Below the pieces are notes generated by a model. It saw only the letters and a program-made list of their open reading frames with translations. It did no database searches and was not told the origin of the DNA. This document shows, one piece after another, positions 1-8,017 of a stretch of DNA of 17,569 nt (the stretch's first letter is position 1; each line of letters starts with the position of its first letter). Origin of the DNA: DAISJM01 sp036821485 (GTDB taxonomy: Bacteria > Verrucomicrobiota > Kiritimatiellia > CAIQIC01 > JAGNIJ01). The stretch covers positions 1 through 17,569 of the forward strand of contig DAISJM010000056.1 in assembly GCA_036821485.1 (NCBI GenBank), in the 5' to 3' direction. The position numbers were made by a program, and so were the translations under genes.

Positions 1-702
1 CACAATGGCCGTCTTACCTACACCCGGTTCCCCGATCAGCACCGGGTTATTCTTGGTGCGCCGGCAGAGAATCTGTGTCACACGCTCGATCTCACTCTGA
101 CGTCCAATGACGGGGTCGAGCTGATTCTTCGTGGCCAATTCCGTCAGGTCGCGACCAAACGTGCTGAGCGCAGGGGTCTTGGAGTCGCGCGGACCGCCCG
201 CCGTCGCTGCCTGTTGCTTGGGTTCCGCCTCCATCGGCTCAGGCCCCATATCCATGTTGGGGTCGTAATTCGGATCCAGCTCCTTCATGACTTCGATCCG
301 GGCCTTGTCCAGATCGATACCGAGATTCTTGAGGACCCGGGAGGCCACACCCTCGCCTTCGCGCAGCACGCCCAGCAGGATGTGCTCGGTGCCAACATAG
401 GCATGATTGAGCGCCCGCGCCTCACTGCCGGCAAGAGCCAGGACCTTCTTCACGCGCGGGGTAAACGGCACATTGCCTACCGTCTTGGTCTCCGGTCCGA
501 CGCCCACAGCCTTCTCCACCTCAAGCCGGACCTGTTCAAGATTGACGCCCATGCGCTGCAGCACGTTGACGGCCACGCCCTGCCCGAGCGCGATCAGCCC
601 CAGGAGGAGGTGCTCCGTGCCCACATAGCCGTGGTTGAAGCGGTCAGCCTCTTTGCGGGCCAACTGCAGAACCTGCTGCGCTCTTGGCGTAAAGTTGTTC
701 AT
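1..702 (-). CDS. clpC: ATP-dependent Clp protease ATP-binding subunit ClpC, N-terminal 234 residues (partial)
   Basis: AAA+ unfoldase that feeds proteins to the ClpP peptidase in the cytoplasm. Visible are two Clp N-domain repeats (about residues 4-66 and 80-142), a linker rich in acidic residues and prolines, the D1 lead-in 'LDPVIGR' and a Walker A GEPGVGKT at residues 224-231, where the window ends. Both repeats carry the GTEH motif (E30 and E106). The matching glutamates in Bacillus ClpC bind phospho-arginine, so this N domain looks able to recognise McsB-marked clients. The start ATG is 4 bp after the mcsB stop, which places clpC last in the operon as far as can be seen. The rest of D1, any M domain, D2 and the ClpP-binding loop lie outside the window. 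ClpA or ClpB are alternatives, but the N-domain sequence and the mcsAB context favour ClpC. Confidence 0.95.
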   Translation of the reverse strand, partial: MNNFTPRAQQVLQLARKEADRFNHGYVGTEHLLLGLIALGQGVAVNVLQRMGVNLEQVRLEVEKAVGVGPETKTVGNVPFTPRVKKVLALAGSEARALNHAYVGTEHILLGVLREGEGVASRVLKNLGIDLDKARIEVMKELDPNYDPNMDMGPEPMEAEPKQQAATAGGPRDSKTPALSTFGRDLTELATKNQLDPVIGRQSEIERVTQILCRRTKNNPVLIGEPGVGKTAIV

Positions 703-706
703 GGCA

Positions 707-1768
707 TTACATCGACTTTGCGGCCCTGGCTATCTCCGACCGCACCAAACTGGCGCGCGCCTTGTCCCGATCTTTCGGCTTCAGCGCCTTGCCTTCCATC
801 TTCTGCAGGTGTGCCGGCTGCGTCTTCAGCACCAGCTCATCGATCACCCGCCCGTTCATCGGCTTCAATATACCCAAATCTATGCCCAAACGCAATGCGG
901 ACAGCAAATCCAAGGCCTCTTTTGACGACAGGATATGCGCGTTCGTCAATATCCCGTATGCCCGGCCCACGTGGTCTCTCACCAGCGACTCACGTTTCTC
1001 CATCAGCCGCACACGCGCATTCTTTTCATGTTCGACCACTTCCAGGACGATCTGTTCGAGACTGGCGATAATCTGGTCTTCTCTCTCGCCCAGCCGAATC
1101 TGGTTCGAAATCTGAAACATGTTGCCGACGGCTTCCGTGCCCTCACCCCAAAGACCACGCACCGCCAGTCCGATCTTGCTCACGCCTTTGATGATCGGGT
1201 TGACCTCACCCATGAGCACGAGCCCCGGCACCTGCAGCATCACGCTCGCACGCATCCCGGTGCCGACATTGGATGGGCACGCCGTCAGATATCCGAGCCG
1301 CGGCGAGAAGGCGTAGCTGACCGACTTCTCAATCTCTGTATCGATGCCATCCAACATCCGCCAAGCCCCAACAATATCCAGTCCCGGCCGGATGCTTTGG
1401 AGCCGAAGGTGATCCTCCTCGTTGACCATGAAGGAGACGCTCTCGTCCGCGGCAACAACCAGCCCGCTGCCCTTACCCTTCTCCGCCTGCTCGCGGCTGA
1501 TCAGATGCCGCTCAAAGAGAATCTGTTTGTCCAGCTCCTTCAACTCCGCCATGCCAAACGCGGAAAGCATCGAGCCCGCATGCACGGACAGCAACACGGG
1601 CTGAAGTTCCTTCCAAATGCGCTCGCACTCCTCCTCACCCGCCCAGCCCGGAAACGCGGCATCCTTGAGATTCCGCGCCAGCCGGATACGGCTGCTGATC
1701 ACGGGCCCGTGGTCTGTGCCCGGTGCCAGCCAACTGCCGGACTGCTGAAGGAGGTCGTCGATCGTCAT
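707..1768 (-). CDS. mcsB: Protein-arginine kinase McsB
   Basis: Phosphoryl transferase of the ATP:guanido kinase fold that phosphorylates arginine side chains of proteins, marking them for ClpC(P). At 353 residues it has the usual McsB length. The catalytic domain shows the SSRIRLARN start block (25-33), NEEDH at 116-120, the CPSNVGTG loop with C164, and TEAVGNMFQISNQ (E212). NEEDH and E212 correspond to the family's catalytic glutamates and C164 to its reactive cysteine. The C-terminal domain ends with RDKARA at 334-339, matching the RDxxRA motif that binds phospho-arginine allosterically in Gram-positive McsB. All key residues look intact, so I infer an active kinase rather than a creatine or arginine (metabolite) kinase. 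Its start overlaps the mcsA stop by 4 bp (ATGA), indicating translational coupling with its activator. Confidence 0.96.
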   Translation of the reverse strand: MTIDDLLQQSGSWLAPGTDHGPVISSRIRLARNLKDAAFPGWAGEEECERIWKELQPVLLSVHAGSMLSAFGMAELKELDKQILFERHLISREQAEKGKGSGLVVAADESVSFMVNEEDHLRLQSIRPGLDIVGAWRMLDGIDTEIEKSVSYAFSPRLGYLTACPSNVGTGMRASVMLQVPGLVLMGEVNPIIKGVSKIGLAVRGLWGEGTEAVGNMFQISNQIRLGEREDQIIASLEQIVLEVVEHEKNARVRLMEKRESLVRDHVGRAYGILTNAHILSSKEALDLLSALRLGIDLGILKPMNGRVIDELVLKTQPAHLQKMEGKALKPKDRDKARASLVRSEIARAAKSM

Positions 1769-2268
1769 GAATCCTTGCCTCCGCCCTCAGCAGCCTTCGA
1801 GCGCGCCTTCTGAATCCGGTCACGAAGCTTGGCGGCTTCCTCGTAGTTCTCCGCCGCCACAGCGTCGTCGAGTTCCTTCTGTAACGACGCGATTTCCGCC
1901 GACATGCGCACCCGTACATCCTCCCGGGACGGCACCTTCCCCATGTGCTGCTCGCTGCGGTGCATCGCCTTGACCAAGGGCATCAACTCCGCCGTGAAGG
2001 TCTCGTAGCAGACAGGACAGCCAAGCCGGCCGGTCTTCTTGAAGTCGGCCCGCCGGAGATGACACCTTGGACACGAACGTTCCGCACCCGGCTGGTCCAG
2101 CGCGCCACCCATGCCCACGAGGATGTCGCTGATCGAGACCGGTCCGTGGAGATCGAAGCCGCTCTTGTTCGCACACTCCTCGCAGAGGTGGATCTTCTCG
2201 ACGCTGCCGTCGACCACCTGGGTCAGGTGGACCGTGGCTTCCTTGTCATGGCAGGATTCACAAAGCAT
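1765..2268 (-). CDS. mcsA: McsA, zinc-binding activator of McsB (UVR-domain protein)
   Basis: Adaptor and activator of the McsB arginine kinase. The 167-residue protein has two zinc-binding modules: C3/C6 with C29/C32, then C66/C69 with C84/C87. A C-terminal UVR (UvrB/UvrC interaction-type) helical hairpin follows at about residues 120-157 (EIASLQKELDDAVAAENYEE). This is the standard McsA layout and length. I chose the ATG at 2268, preceded by GGAAAGG, giving the typical MLCESC beginning. An in-frame TTG five codons upstream exists but is less likely. The gene begins 15 bp after the ilvE stop and overlaps mcsB by 4 bp. Unlike the Bacillus arrangement, no ctsR repressor gene precedes it. Confidence 0.94.
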   Translation of the reverse strand: MLCESCHDKEATVHLTQVVDGSVEKIHLCEECANKSGFDLHGPVSISDILVGMGGALDQPGAERSCPRCHLRRADFKKTGRLGCPVCYETFTAELMPLVKAMHRSEQHMGKVPSREDVRVRMSAEIASLQKELDDAVAAENYEEAAKLRDRIQKARSKAAEGGGKDS

Positions 2269-2283
2269 GGCACCTTTCCGCAA

Positions 2284-3153
2284 TCAACGGATCGGCATGC
2301 CGTTGGATTCAGCAAATGCGTGGAACTCGCGACCAAGCTTTCGGGTGACCGGCCCCGGCTTCCCGTTGCCAATGACGCGTCGGTCGATGTTCACCACGCT
2401 GATGATTTCCGCCGCCGTGCCTGTGAGAAACACCTCATCCGCATTGTAGAGATCGTAGCGACTCAGGACCTGTTCCTTCGCCTTGAAGCCAAAGCGTGGC
2501 GCCAGCATCATGACCACATTACGCGTAACGCCCTCCAAGGCGCCGCACCAACACGGAGGCGTCAGCAGCGTATCGCCCTGGATCGCAAACACGTTATCGC
2601 CCGAGGCCTCGGCCACGTAGCCCTGAGGATTCAGCATGATGCACTCCATCACGCCCGCATTCAGCGCCTCGATCTTCGCGAGGATGTTGTTGAGGTAGTT
2701 CAGGCTCTTGATCCGCGGATTCACCGCCTCGGCCTGATTCCTCATCGTGCCGACCGTGATGATCTTCAGCCCGGTGTCATACAGCTTCTTCGGATAGAGC
2801 TGGATGCCCGCCGCGATAATGATCACTTCCGGCTTCTTGCAGGTGTACGGATTCAGTCCCAGCGTACCCATGCCGCGCGTCACGACCAGCCGGATGTAGC
2901 CGTCCCTGATGCCGTTGGCTTTGCAGGTCGCCACGACAGCCTTGGCCATCGCCTGCTTCGTCATCGGAATCGTCAGCGTGATGGTCTGTGCGGACTTGTA
3001 CAGGCGGTCCAAGTGTTCCTCGAGCATGAATACGCGTCCGTTGTAGGCACGAATGCCCTCGAAAACACCATCACCGTACAGAAGTCCGTGATCGAAAACG
3101 GAAACCTTGGCATCCTTCTCGTTCACCAGCTTGCCGCTCATCCATATCTTCAT
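2284..3153 (-). CDS. ilvE: Branched-chain amino acid aminotransferase (class IV, PLP-dependent)
   Basis: Transfers the amino group between glutamate and the 2-oxo acids of leucine, isoleucine and valine, the last step of branched-chain amino acid synthesis in the cytoplasm. The 289-residue protein has the fold-type IV landmarks: the N-terminal FDHGLLYGDGVFEGIR block, the PLP-binding lysine K149 in RIKSLNYLNN, E182 in YVAEASGDNVF and the late EVFLTGTAAEI phosphate-site block. The start ATG at 3153 has GGAG nine bases ahead. A TTG five codons upstream would place this GGAG inside the coding region. It lies 34 bp after lolD and 15 bp before mcsA within the operon. D-amino-acid transaminase or aminodeoxychorismate lyase are related alternatives, but SLNYLNN favours the branched-chain enzyme. 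Confidence 0.9.
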   Translation of the reverse strand: MKIWMSGKLVNEKDAKVSVFDHGLLYGDGVFEGIRAYNGRVFMLEEHLDRLYKSAQTITLTIPMTKQAMAKAVVATCKANGIRDGYIRLVVTRGMGTLGLNPYTCKKPEVIIIAAGIQLYPKKLYDTGLKIITVGTMRNQAEAVNPRIKSLNYLNNILAKIEALNAGVMECIMLNPQGYVAEASGDNVFAIQGDTLLTPPCWCGALEGVTRNVVMMLAPRFGFKAKEQVLSRYDLYNADEVFLTGTAAEIISVVNIDRRVIGNGKPGPVTRKLGREFHAFAESNGMPIR

Positions 3154-3187
3154 CGAGTATGTCTCCAACTAATTGCCGGATAAAATG

Positions 3188-3901
3188 TTAGGACGACACC
3201 ACGCATCCATCCCGCAACGAAAGCATCCGATCGCATCGCGACGCTACTTGTTCGTTGTGCGTCACCAAGACAAGGGTATGCCCTCTCTCTTTGGTCAGAT
3301 CAAACAAATACTGCAAAACAAGGTCCCCGGTCTTCGAATCGAGATTTCCTGTCGGCTCATCGGCCAGCACGATCTCCGGATCGTTCATCAGCGCACGCGC
3401 CAGCGCCGCCCGTTGCTGTTCGCCGCCGGACAGTTCCGTCGGCCGATGCATCGCACGAGCTTCCAGCCCGACGCTCTTGAGCAGTTCCTCTGCCCGCGCG
3501 CGACTCCGGGCCATGGAGCGTAATGCTCCGCCACGACTCATCGCAGGCAGCATCACGTTCTCCAAGATGTCCAACTCCGGCAGCAGATGATAGGACTGGA
3601 ATACGAATCCGATCTTCAGCGCGCGGATGTCCGCACGTTCCCGGTTGCCCATGTCGTACAACGACTGGCGGCGGAACAGTACCGTCCCCCGGCTCGGCTC
3701 GTCGAGACCACCCAGGATGTGCAACAGCGTGCTCTTGCCCGCGCCGCTTGCACCCACCACGGACACCGTCTCGCCCGCGCGTATGCCCACGGATACGCCC
3801 CGGAGGACCTCGATCGTGTTCGCGCCCATCTTGTACGTCTTCTGGACGTTGAGCGCCTCAACCAGGTACTCGTCTTGATGCTGTGAAGTCGTGTTACTCA
3901 T
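3188..3901 (-). CDS. lolD: Lipoprotein-releasing ABC transporter ATP-binding protein LolD
   Basis: ATPase of the inner-membrane complex that extracts lipoproteins for transfer to the outer membrane. The 237-residue protein carries Walker A GASGAGKST (50-58), Q-loop 'FVFQSYHLLPELDILENV', signature LSGGEQQR (157-164), Walker B VLADEPTGNLDS and the switch histidine in LVTHN (H215). The 'FQSYHLLPEL.' block and the neighbouring permease point to the LolD/MacB group. I chose the ATG at 3901, which overlaps the last codons of lolC by 8 bp. The longer open frame would reach 51 bases further into lolC and has no support. A MacB-like or FtsE-like role cannot be excluded from sequence alone, but adjacency to a LolC/E permease argues for lipoprotein release. 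Confidence 0.92.
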   Translation of the reverse strand: MSNTTSQHQDEYLVEALNVQKTYKMGANTIEVLRGVSVGIRAGETVSVVGASGAGKSTLLHILGGLDEPSRGTVLFRRQSLYDMGNRERADIRALKIGFVFQSYHLLPELDILENVMLPAMSRGGALRSMARSRARAEELLKSVGLEARAMHRPTELSGGEQQRAALARALMNDPEIVLADEPTGNLDSKTGDLVLQYLFDLTKERGHTLVLVTHNEQVASRCDRMLSLRDGCVVSS

Positions 3902-5120
3902 AGCGCAGTGCGCTGACCGGATCCAACCGGGCAGCGCGATAAGCCGGCACAATGCCCGCCAACGTGCAGATCACCATCACCGATACGGCAATAACCCCGA
4001 TGTCACCCCATGAAATCACAGCCGGGATCTCGCTCAGGTGATAGAGCTCCTTCGGGAACAGCTCCATGTTCAGCCGATCCGAGAGAAGCTGCATCAGGTC
4101 ATTCCGGTAATGCAGCACCATCAGCCCAAACCCGATACCCGACAACGTCCCGATGAATCCCTCGATCCAGCCCTGCCAGAAGAAAACGCCCATGATGCTT
4201 TCGGACTGAAACCCGATCGCCTTCAACAAACCAATCTCCCGGGTCTTCTGCACGGTCACCGTGATCAGGGTGTTGGTGATACCGAACGCGGCCACGATGG
4301 TGATGAAGATCAGGAGGAAGAACATCATGTTCTTCTCGACGCGCAGCGCGGCGAAAAGCTGGCGGTTCTGCTGCATCCACGTCTGCACATCGTAGTCCGG
4401 CCCGATGACGTCGGATATCCGCGCGCTCACATCATCAAGATGGTACGGGTCGTCTGTCATTACCTGGATCGCATGCGCCCCCTCCTCCATCCCGTACAAC
4501 TCGCGGGCGCGCTGGATGGAGGTGATGATGAAGCCCATGTCGAATTCCCACATGCCCACTTCGAAAATGCCGGATACGGTCAGCTCCTCGGGCAGATGCA
4601 GTTCATCGGGCTTCGCGAAATTCTGCGGCGAGTAGACCAGGAGCTTGTCCCCCACCCGCACGTCCAAACGATTGGCCAGGTCCCGACCGACCACGACCTC
4701 GTCCTCGTTCACAGAGAACTTGCCGTCCACCATGTTCTCCGGGATTTTGCTGACCGTCAGCTCGCGCTCAGGATCGACCCCGCGAACCACGGGCGTGAAT
4801 ACCCGGTCCCCGTGCTGCACAAACACCAGACCCTGAACGTACGGCGCGGCGCCGCTCACGCCCTTCACCCCGAGGATTCCGTCAACCAGTTCGTCCTCGT
4901 TCTCGATGATGCCGTACCCCGAGACGGTAATGTGCGCGTTGAAGCTGAGAATCTTGTCGCGCCACATCTCATCGAACCCGCTCATGACCGACAGCACGAT
5001 GATGAGCACAGCGACACCCAGCAGAACCCCGAGGATGGAAATCACCGTCACCACGGAGAGAAACGTGCGCTTCGGCTTCAGGTACTTCAGCGCCAGGAAT
5101 AATGAAAACGGAAGATTCAT
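3894..5120 (-). CDS. lolC: Lipoprotein-releasing ABC transporter permease (LolC/LolE family)
   Basis: Membrane subunit of the lipoprotein-release transporter. It is 408 residues long, like LolC/LolE. After a short cytoplasmic start (LALKYLKPKRTFLSV) comes a first membrane helix (about 19-44), a large periplasmic domain (about 50-270), then three helices near the C-terminus with the conserved ITVTVQKTREIGLLKAIG coupling region and the C-terminal 'PAYRAARLDPVSALRYE' signature. I chose ATG 5120 because homologues begin at this LPFSLFLALKYL block. No clear ribosome-binding site precedes it, and an in-frame start at 5183 would overlap lysS. Only one permease gene is present, so the complex may be a homodimer (as in LolF-type systems) or the second subunit may be encoded elsewhere. 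Confidence 0.92.
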   Translation of the reverse strand: MNLPFSLFLALKYLKPKRTFLSVVTVISILGVLLGVAVLIIVLSVMSGFDEMWRDKILSFNAHITVSGYGIIENEDELVDGILGVKGVSGAAPYVQGLVFVQHGDRVFTPVVRGVDPERELTVSKIPENMVDGKFSVNEDEVVVGRDLANRLDVRVGDKLLVYSPQNFAKPDELHLPEELTVSGIFEVGMWEFDMGFIITSIQRARELYGMEEGAHAIQVMTDDPYHLDDVSARISDVIGPDYDVQTWMQQNRQLFAALRVEKNMMFFLLIFITIVAAFGITNTLITVTVQKTREIGLLKAIGFQSESIMGVFFWQGWIEGFIGTLSGIGFGLMVLHYRNDLMQLLSDRLNMELFPKELYHLSEIPAVISWGDIGVIAVSVMVICTLAGIVPAYRAARLDPVSALRYE

Positions 5121-5179
5121 AGGATGTCGATTACAGGCAGGGCGCCATCTTGCTTCGGCGCCCTTCGCGTTCTTCCTGT

Positions 5180-6622
5180 TCAATCCTTGTTCTTGAGCTG
5201 CGGGAACAGCACCACATCGCGAATGGCATCCATACCTGTCAGGACCATCGCCAGCCGGTCAATGCCGATACCCATACCACCCGCAGGCGGCATACCATGC
5301 TCCATCGCCGTCAGAAACTCCTCATCCAACTTCTGCGCGTGGCCCTGCGCCTGCTCTTCGAACCGCTTACGCTGCTCAATCGGGTCATTCAACTCGCTGT
5401 ACGCCGGCGCGACTTCCCACCCGCGGATCACCAGCTCGAAAACATCCACCAGCGACGGATCGTCCTCGCACCGCTTCGCCAACGGGATCAACTGCGCCGG
5501 GAACCGCGTCACGAATACCGGATTCTTGAACGTCTTCTCGATCAGCTTTTCGTAAATCTCGTGCGTGACCTCGACCGCCGACCACGCCGGGTCAATCGAC
5601 AGGCCCATGCCCTGCGCCCTCTCGCGCATCTTCTCCAGCGGCAGCTCAAACCAATCGTCACCCGCCTTCTGCCGGATCGCATCGCGGTACGGCAACTGCG
5701 GCCACGGCGGCGTGAGATCCACCTCCGCCTCGCCCGCGCCAACCTTCAGCGTTCCGAAAACTTTTTGTGCCACCTGCACGATCAAATCCTGTACCAACGC
5801 AAGCATCGACCGGAGATCGCCGTAGGCTTCGTAGATTTCAAGCATGGTGAACTCGGGGTTATGCGAACGGTCCAGCCCCTCGTTTCGAAAATTGCGGTTC
5901 AGCTCGAAGACCTTGTCGAAACCGCCCACGAGCAGTCGCTTCAGGTAAAGCTCCGGCGCTATGCGCATATACATGTCCTGACTCAGGGCCTTGTAATGCG
6001 TCACAAACGGATTGGCCGCAGCGCCGCCGGCCGTCGCCTGCAGCATCGGCGTCTCGACTTCATAAAACCCGCGCGAGAAGAGGATGCTCCGGATCTCGCG
6101 GATCATCTCGACCCGCTTGTTGAAGAGTTCCCGCACTTCAGGGTTGGCGATCAGGTCGAGATAACGGTGACGATAGCGCGTCTCGACATCCTGCAGTCCG
6201 TGCCACTTCTCCGGGAGAGGCAGCAGGGCCTTGCTCAACAAGGTCCACTCGTTGACCTTGAGCGAACGCTCACCCGTCTTGGTGGTGAAAAGCTCTCCCG
6301 TAGCGCCGATGAAATCGCCGAGGTCGAGCAGTTCGAACGCAGCAAAGGCCTGTTCGCCTACCGCGTCCTTCTTCACATACACCTGGAACTTCGCCGCACC
6401 GTCCTGAAGATGCGCGAAGATGCTCTTGCCCATCTGGCGCCTGGAGACAATGCGACCCGCGATCTTCTCTTTTCCACCCTCGGCAAAGCGGTCGATGACC
6501 TCCTGCAGACGGCCCGAACGCTCAAAGGCCTGGCCGAAGGGCTTGTAGCCCATCCCAACCAGCTTTTCCATATTCGCCAGGCGCTGCTGACGAAACTCAT
6601 TCTCGCGGGGACCCTGATCCAT
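5180..6622 (-). CDS. lysS: Lysyl-tRNA synthetase, class II
   Basis: Charges tRNA-Lys with lysine in the cytoplasm. The 480-residue protein has an N-terminal OB-fold anticodon-binding domain (about 52-135). The class II catalytic core follows, with motif 2 RNFRNEGLDRSHNPEFTMLE (about 243-262), the AYSELNDP block (407-414) and motif 3 GMGIGIDRLAM (450-459). Length and motifs fit LysRS; AspRS and AsnRS differ at these positions. The start ATG at 6622 is preceded by GGAGG at five bases; the open frame extends 22 codons further upstream without support. A TTGACT/TATTCT promoter lies immediately upstream, so lysS is probably the first gene of the seven-gene operon. Some residues in the lysine-pocket region differ slightly from well-known enzymes (PVFVTRFPAQL where PTFIT.YP.E. 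is usual). Confidence 0.95.
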   Translation of the reverse strand: MDQGPRENEFRQQRLANMEKLVGMGYKPFGQAFERSGRLQEVIDRFAEGGKEKIAGRIVSRRQMGKSIFAHLQDGAAKFQVYVKKDAVGEQAFAAFELLDLGDFIGATGELFTTKTGERSLKVNEWTLLSKALLPLPEKWHGLQDVETRYRHRYLDLIANPEVRELFNKRVEMIREIRSILFSRGFYEVETPMLQATAGGAAANPFVTHYKALSQDMYMRIAPELYLKRLLVGGFDKVFELNRNFRNEGLDRSHNPEFTMLEIYEAYGDLRSMLALVQDLIVQVAQKVFGTLKVGAGEAEVDLTPPWPQLPYRDAIRQKAGDDWFELPLEKMRERAQGMGLSIDPAWSAVEVTHEIYEKLIEKTFKNPVFVTRFPAQLIPLAKRCEDDPSLVDVFELVIRGWEVAPAYSELNDPIEQRKRFEEQAQGHAQKLDEEFLTAMEHGMPPAGGMGIGIDRLAMVLTGMDAIRDVVLFPQLKNKD

Positions 6623-6646
6623 GAAAACCTCCAGAATAGCCTGCAC

Positions 6647-6675
6647 AGAATAGGTGCGGCAAAGGGGCAAGTCAA
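6647..6675 (-). promoter_or_regulatory. sigma70-like promoter of the lysS-clpC operon
   Basis: Read on the minus strand, a -35 box TTGACT (6670-6675) is followed by a 17-bp spacer and a -10 box TATTCT (6647-6652). Transcription would start near 6640, giving a leader of about 18 bases that contains the GGAGG of lysS (6628-6632). The -35 lies inside a 15-bp sequence repeated exactly at the tkt promoter. Confidence 0.65.
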
Positions 6676-6704
6676 GGAAGGCTGCCACCGCAGCATCGGC
6701 TCAC

Positions 6705-7334
6705 TCAGGGCATATAGAGGCCGCCCGTACTCTCCAGCCAATCCGCGATCCGATCGCATGCCCGGGGCACGTCGCTTTCCGAGACGTCCAGATCCAACAC
6801 CGGCAGCTTCGATTCGGCTGCAAGGCGGCGCAGCAACTCCTGCTCCTTCACGAAGACACTGAGATCGTCGTATTGCGATGGCTTCCCCGAGACCTTCAAC
6901 CGGGCCTCGCGCGCAGTGACAAAGGACTCCGGCGAGCGCGTGCAAAGCACGATCCGAAAACCCAGGGGCTGCAGGCGATTTTCCAACCATTGGAAATCGT
7001 AGTTCACATCGCGCGTCATCAACTGGCACGCGCGCGTCGACAGATGAAATCGGTCCACGATCCACGAGTAATACGGCAGCAGCTCAAACAGCCGCGCCCA
7101 CGTGGCGTAGGTCTCCATCGCCTGCGCTTCTTCCTCGCGGCTGAAGTTGATCGGCCCCCTGCCCCACGGGAAATTTGTGAACGCGCACCACTCCGCCGAA
7201 ATCAGCGGGCTGTGATATCGATACTTGCGCGGGCCGACAATCCGCGGGTGCTCGTTCAGGGCAAAAGCGATATCCGTCTTCAGCGTCAGCCGCGTACCTT
7301 CGAGGATGATCTTCGGACAAAGTTTACCGCCCAT
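6705..7334 (-). CDS. Thymidylate-kinase-like P-loop protein with degenerate Walker A
   Basis: A 209-residue cytoplasmic protein. The N-terminus reads PKIILEGTRLTLKT: a beta strand, then GTRLTLKT (13-20) where a nucleoside or nucleotide kinase P-loop (GxxxxGKT/S) would stand. Lysine and threonine are kept, but the glycine before the lysine is leucine. A DRFHLST segment at 94-100 resembles the DR-x-x-x-S motif of thymidylate and deoxynucleoside kinases, and VLCTRSPESF near 130 could be the next strand. I infer a divergent member of that superfamily; substrate and activity are unknown. Its ATG overlaps the end of the AlkD-like gene by 11 bp, so the two are probably co-translated. A palindromic TTTCCAA-CCA-TTGGAAA element is embedded in the coding sequence (codons 113-118). 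Confidence 0.7.
   Translation of the reverse strand: MGGKLCPKIILEGTRLTLKTDIAFALNEHPRIVGPRKYRYHSPLISAEWCAFTNFPWGRGPINFSREEEAQAMETYATWARLFELLPYYSWIVDRFHLSTRACQLMTRDVNYDFQWLENRLQPLGFRIVLCTRSPESFVTAREARLKVSGKPSQYDDLSVFVKEQELLRRLAAESKLPVLDLDVSESDVPRACDRIADWLESTGGLYMP
6980..6996. repeat. TTTCCAA-N3-TTGGAAA palindrome inside a coding sequence
   Basis: Seven-base arms TTTCCAA and TTGGAAA flank the spacer CCA. The arms are identical to those of the two palindromes at 8018-8036 and 8049-8067. It lies in frame in the kinase-like gene, where it encodes roughly D-F-Q-W-L-E. Confidence 0.8.
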
Positions 7335-8013
7335 GGATGCGCTCCAGTTTGCGACGCACCACGTCGCCTTTCAACTCGCGCAACGCATCCGCCGCAATCC
7401 ATCGCGCGGACCTTGACCCGAGCTTCTGAATCCGGCCGCACTCGGCGATCGCCGCACGGTGCAGGGCTCGGTTCCGCTTGCCCACCTGGCGCAGCGCCCA
7501 GTTCACCGCCTTCTTGACGAAGTTGCGCTCATCCCCCGCCTCACGACGCATAACAGGAAAGAACCGCCGGAAATCGGCATCACGACGTTCCTTGTCGTGA
7601 ACCGCCAGCGCAGCCATCAGGACAAACCCGGCGCGTTTCACAAACTCCTCCGGGCGACGGGTCCATTCGAAGACCAGGTCGTAGGCAAAGGGTGTACGGT
7701 CGAAGAGACCGCTGCACACCAGGTCGCACGTATCCCAGGAATCGAAATCGCGAACCCAACGTTCCATCTCACGTCGTGTCATGCGGGTCGGATCGCCGAC
7801 AAACCCGGCCAGCAACCGCGCTTCATGAATACTCGATTTCCAGAGCTGCATGGCCAATCGGTGGTCCGTTCCGATCTCCTTGGCGAGTTTTCGGAGGGCT
7901 GGAATGGATATGCCCAGCGCGCCCTTGGTACTGATGCCATACCGGGCCATGCCCGCGACGTTCGCAGGGTTGGCCATCGACCTCAGTCTCTTGAGGATTT
8001 CTGCGCTAGTCAT
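7324..8013 (-). CDS. AlkD-like DNA alkylation repair protein (HEAT-like repeats)
   Basis: A DNA glycosylase of the AlkD family, which removes cationic alkylated bases such as 7-methylguanine and 3-methyladenine. The 229-residue, all-helical protein is the family's usual length. Residues that line up with the AlkD active site are visible: W93 and D97 in DSWDTCD (matching W109/D113 of Bacillus AlkD by spacing) and W172 in KKAVNWALRQ (matching W187). I chose ATG 8013; an in-frame TTG at 8025 would begin inside a palindromic repeat. It follows the PHP gene by 56 bp, a gap almost filled by two palindromes, and overlaps the kinase-like gene downstream by 11 bp. Other HEAT-repeat ALK-family members without glycosylase activity exist, but the retained W/D/W set favours an active enzyme. 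Confidence 0.88.
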   Translation of the reverse strand: MTSAEILKRLRSMANPANVAGMARYGISTKGALGISIPALRKLAKEIGTDHRLAMQLWKSSIHEARLLAGFVGDPTRMTRREMERWVRDFDSWDTCDLVCSGLFDRTPFAYDLVFEWTRRPEEFVKRAGFVLMAALAVHDKERRDADFRRFFPVMRREAGDERNFVKKAVNWALRQVGKRNRALHRAAIAECGRIQKLGSRSARWIAADALRELKGDVVRRKLERIHGR

Positions 8014-8017
8014 CGAC

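Noticed and set aside
1945..3183. 412-codon plus-strand open frame
   Set aside because: Antisense to mcsA and ilvE, both of which have full family motifs and ribosome-binding sites.
4038..5102. 354-codon plus-strand open frame
   Set aside because: Antisense to lolC, His/Asp-rich, no recognisable motif.
6682..6695. GCTGC-CACC-GCAGC hairpin between the kinase-like gene and lysS as a terminator
   Set aside because: Only a 5-bp stem and no U-run follows.
5150..6862. 570-codon plus-strand open frame
   Set aside because: Antisense shadow of lysS. The product is Arg/His/Leu-rich with no domain.
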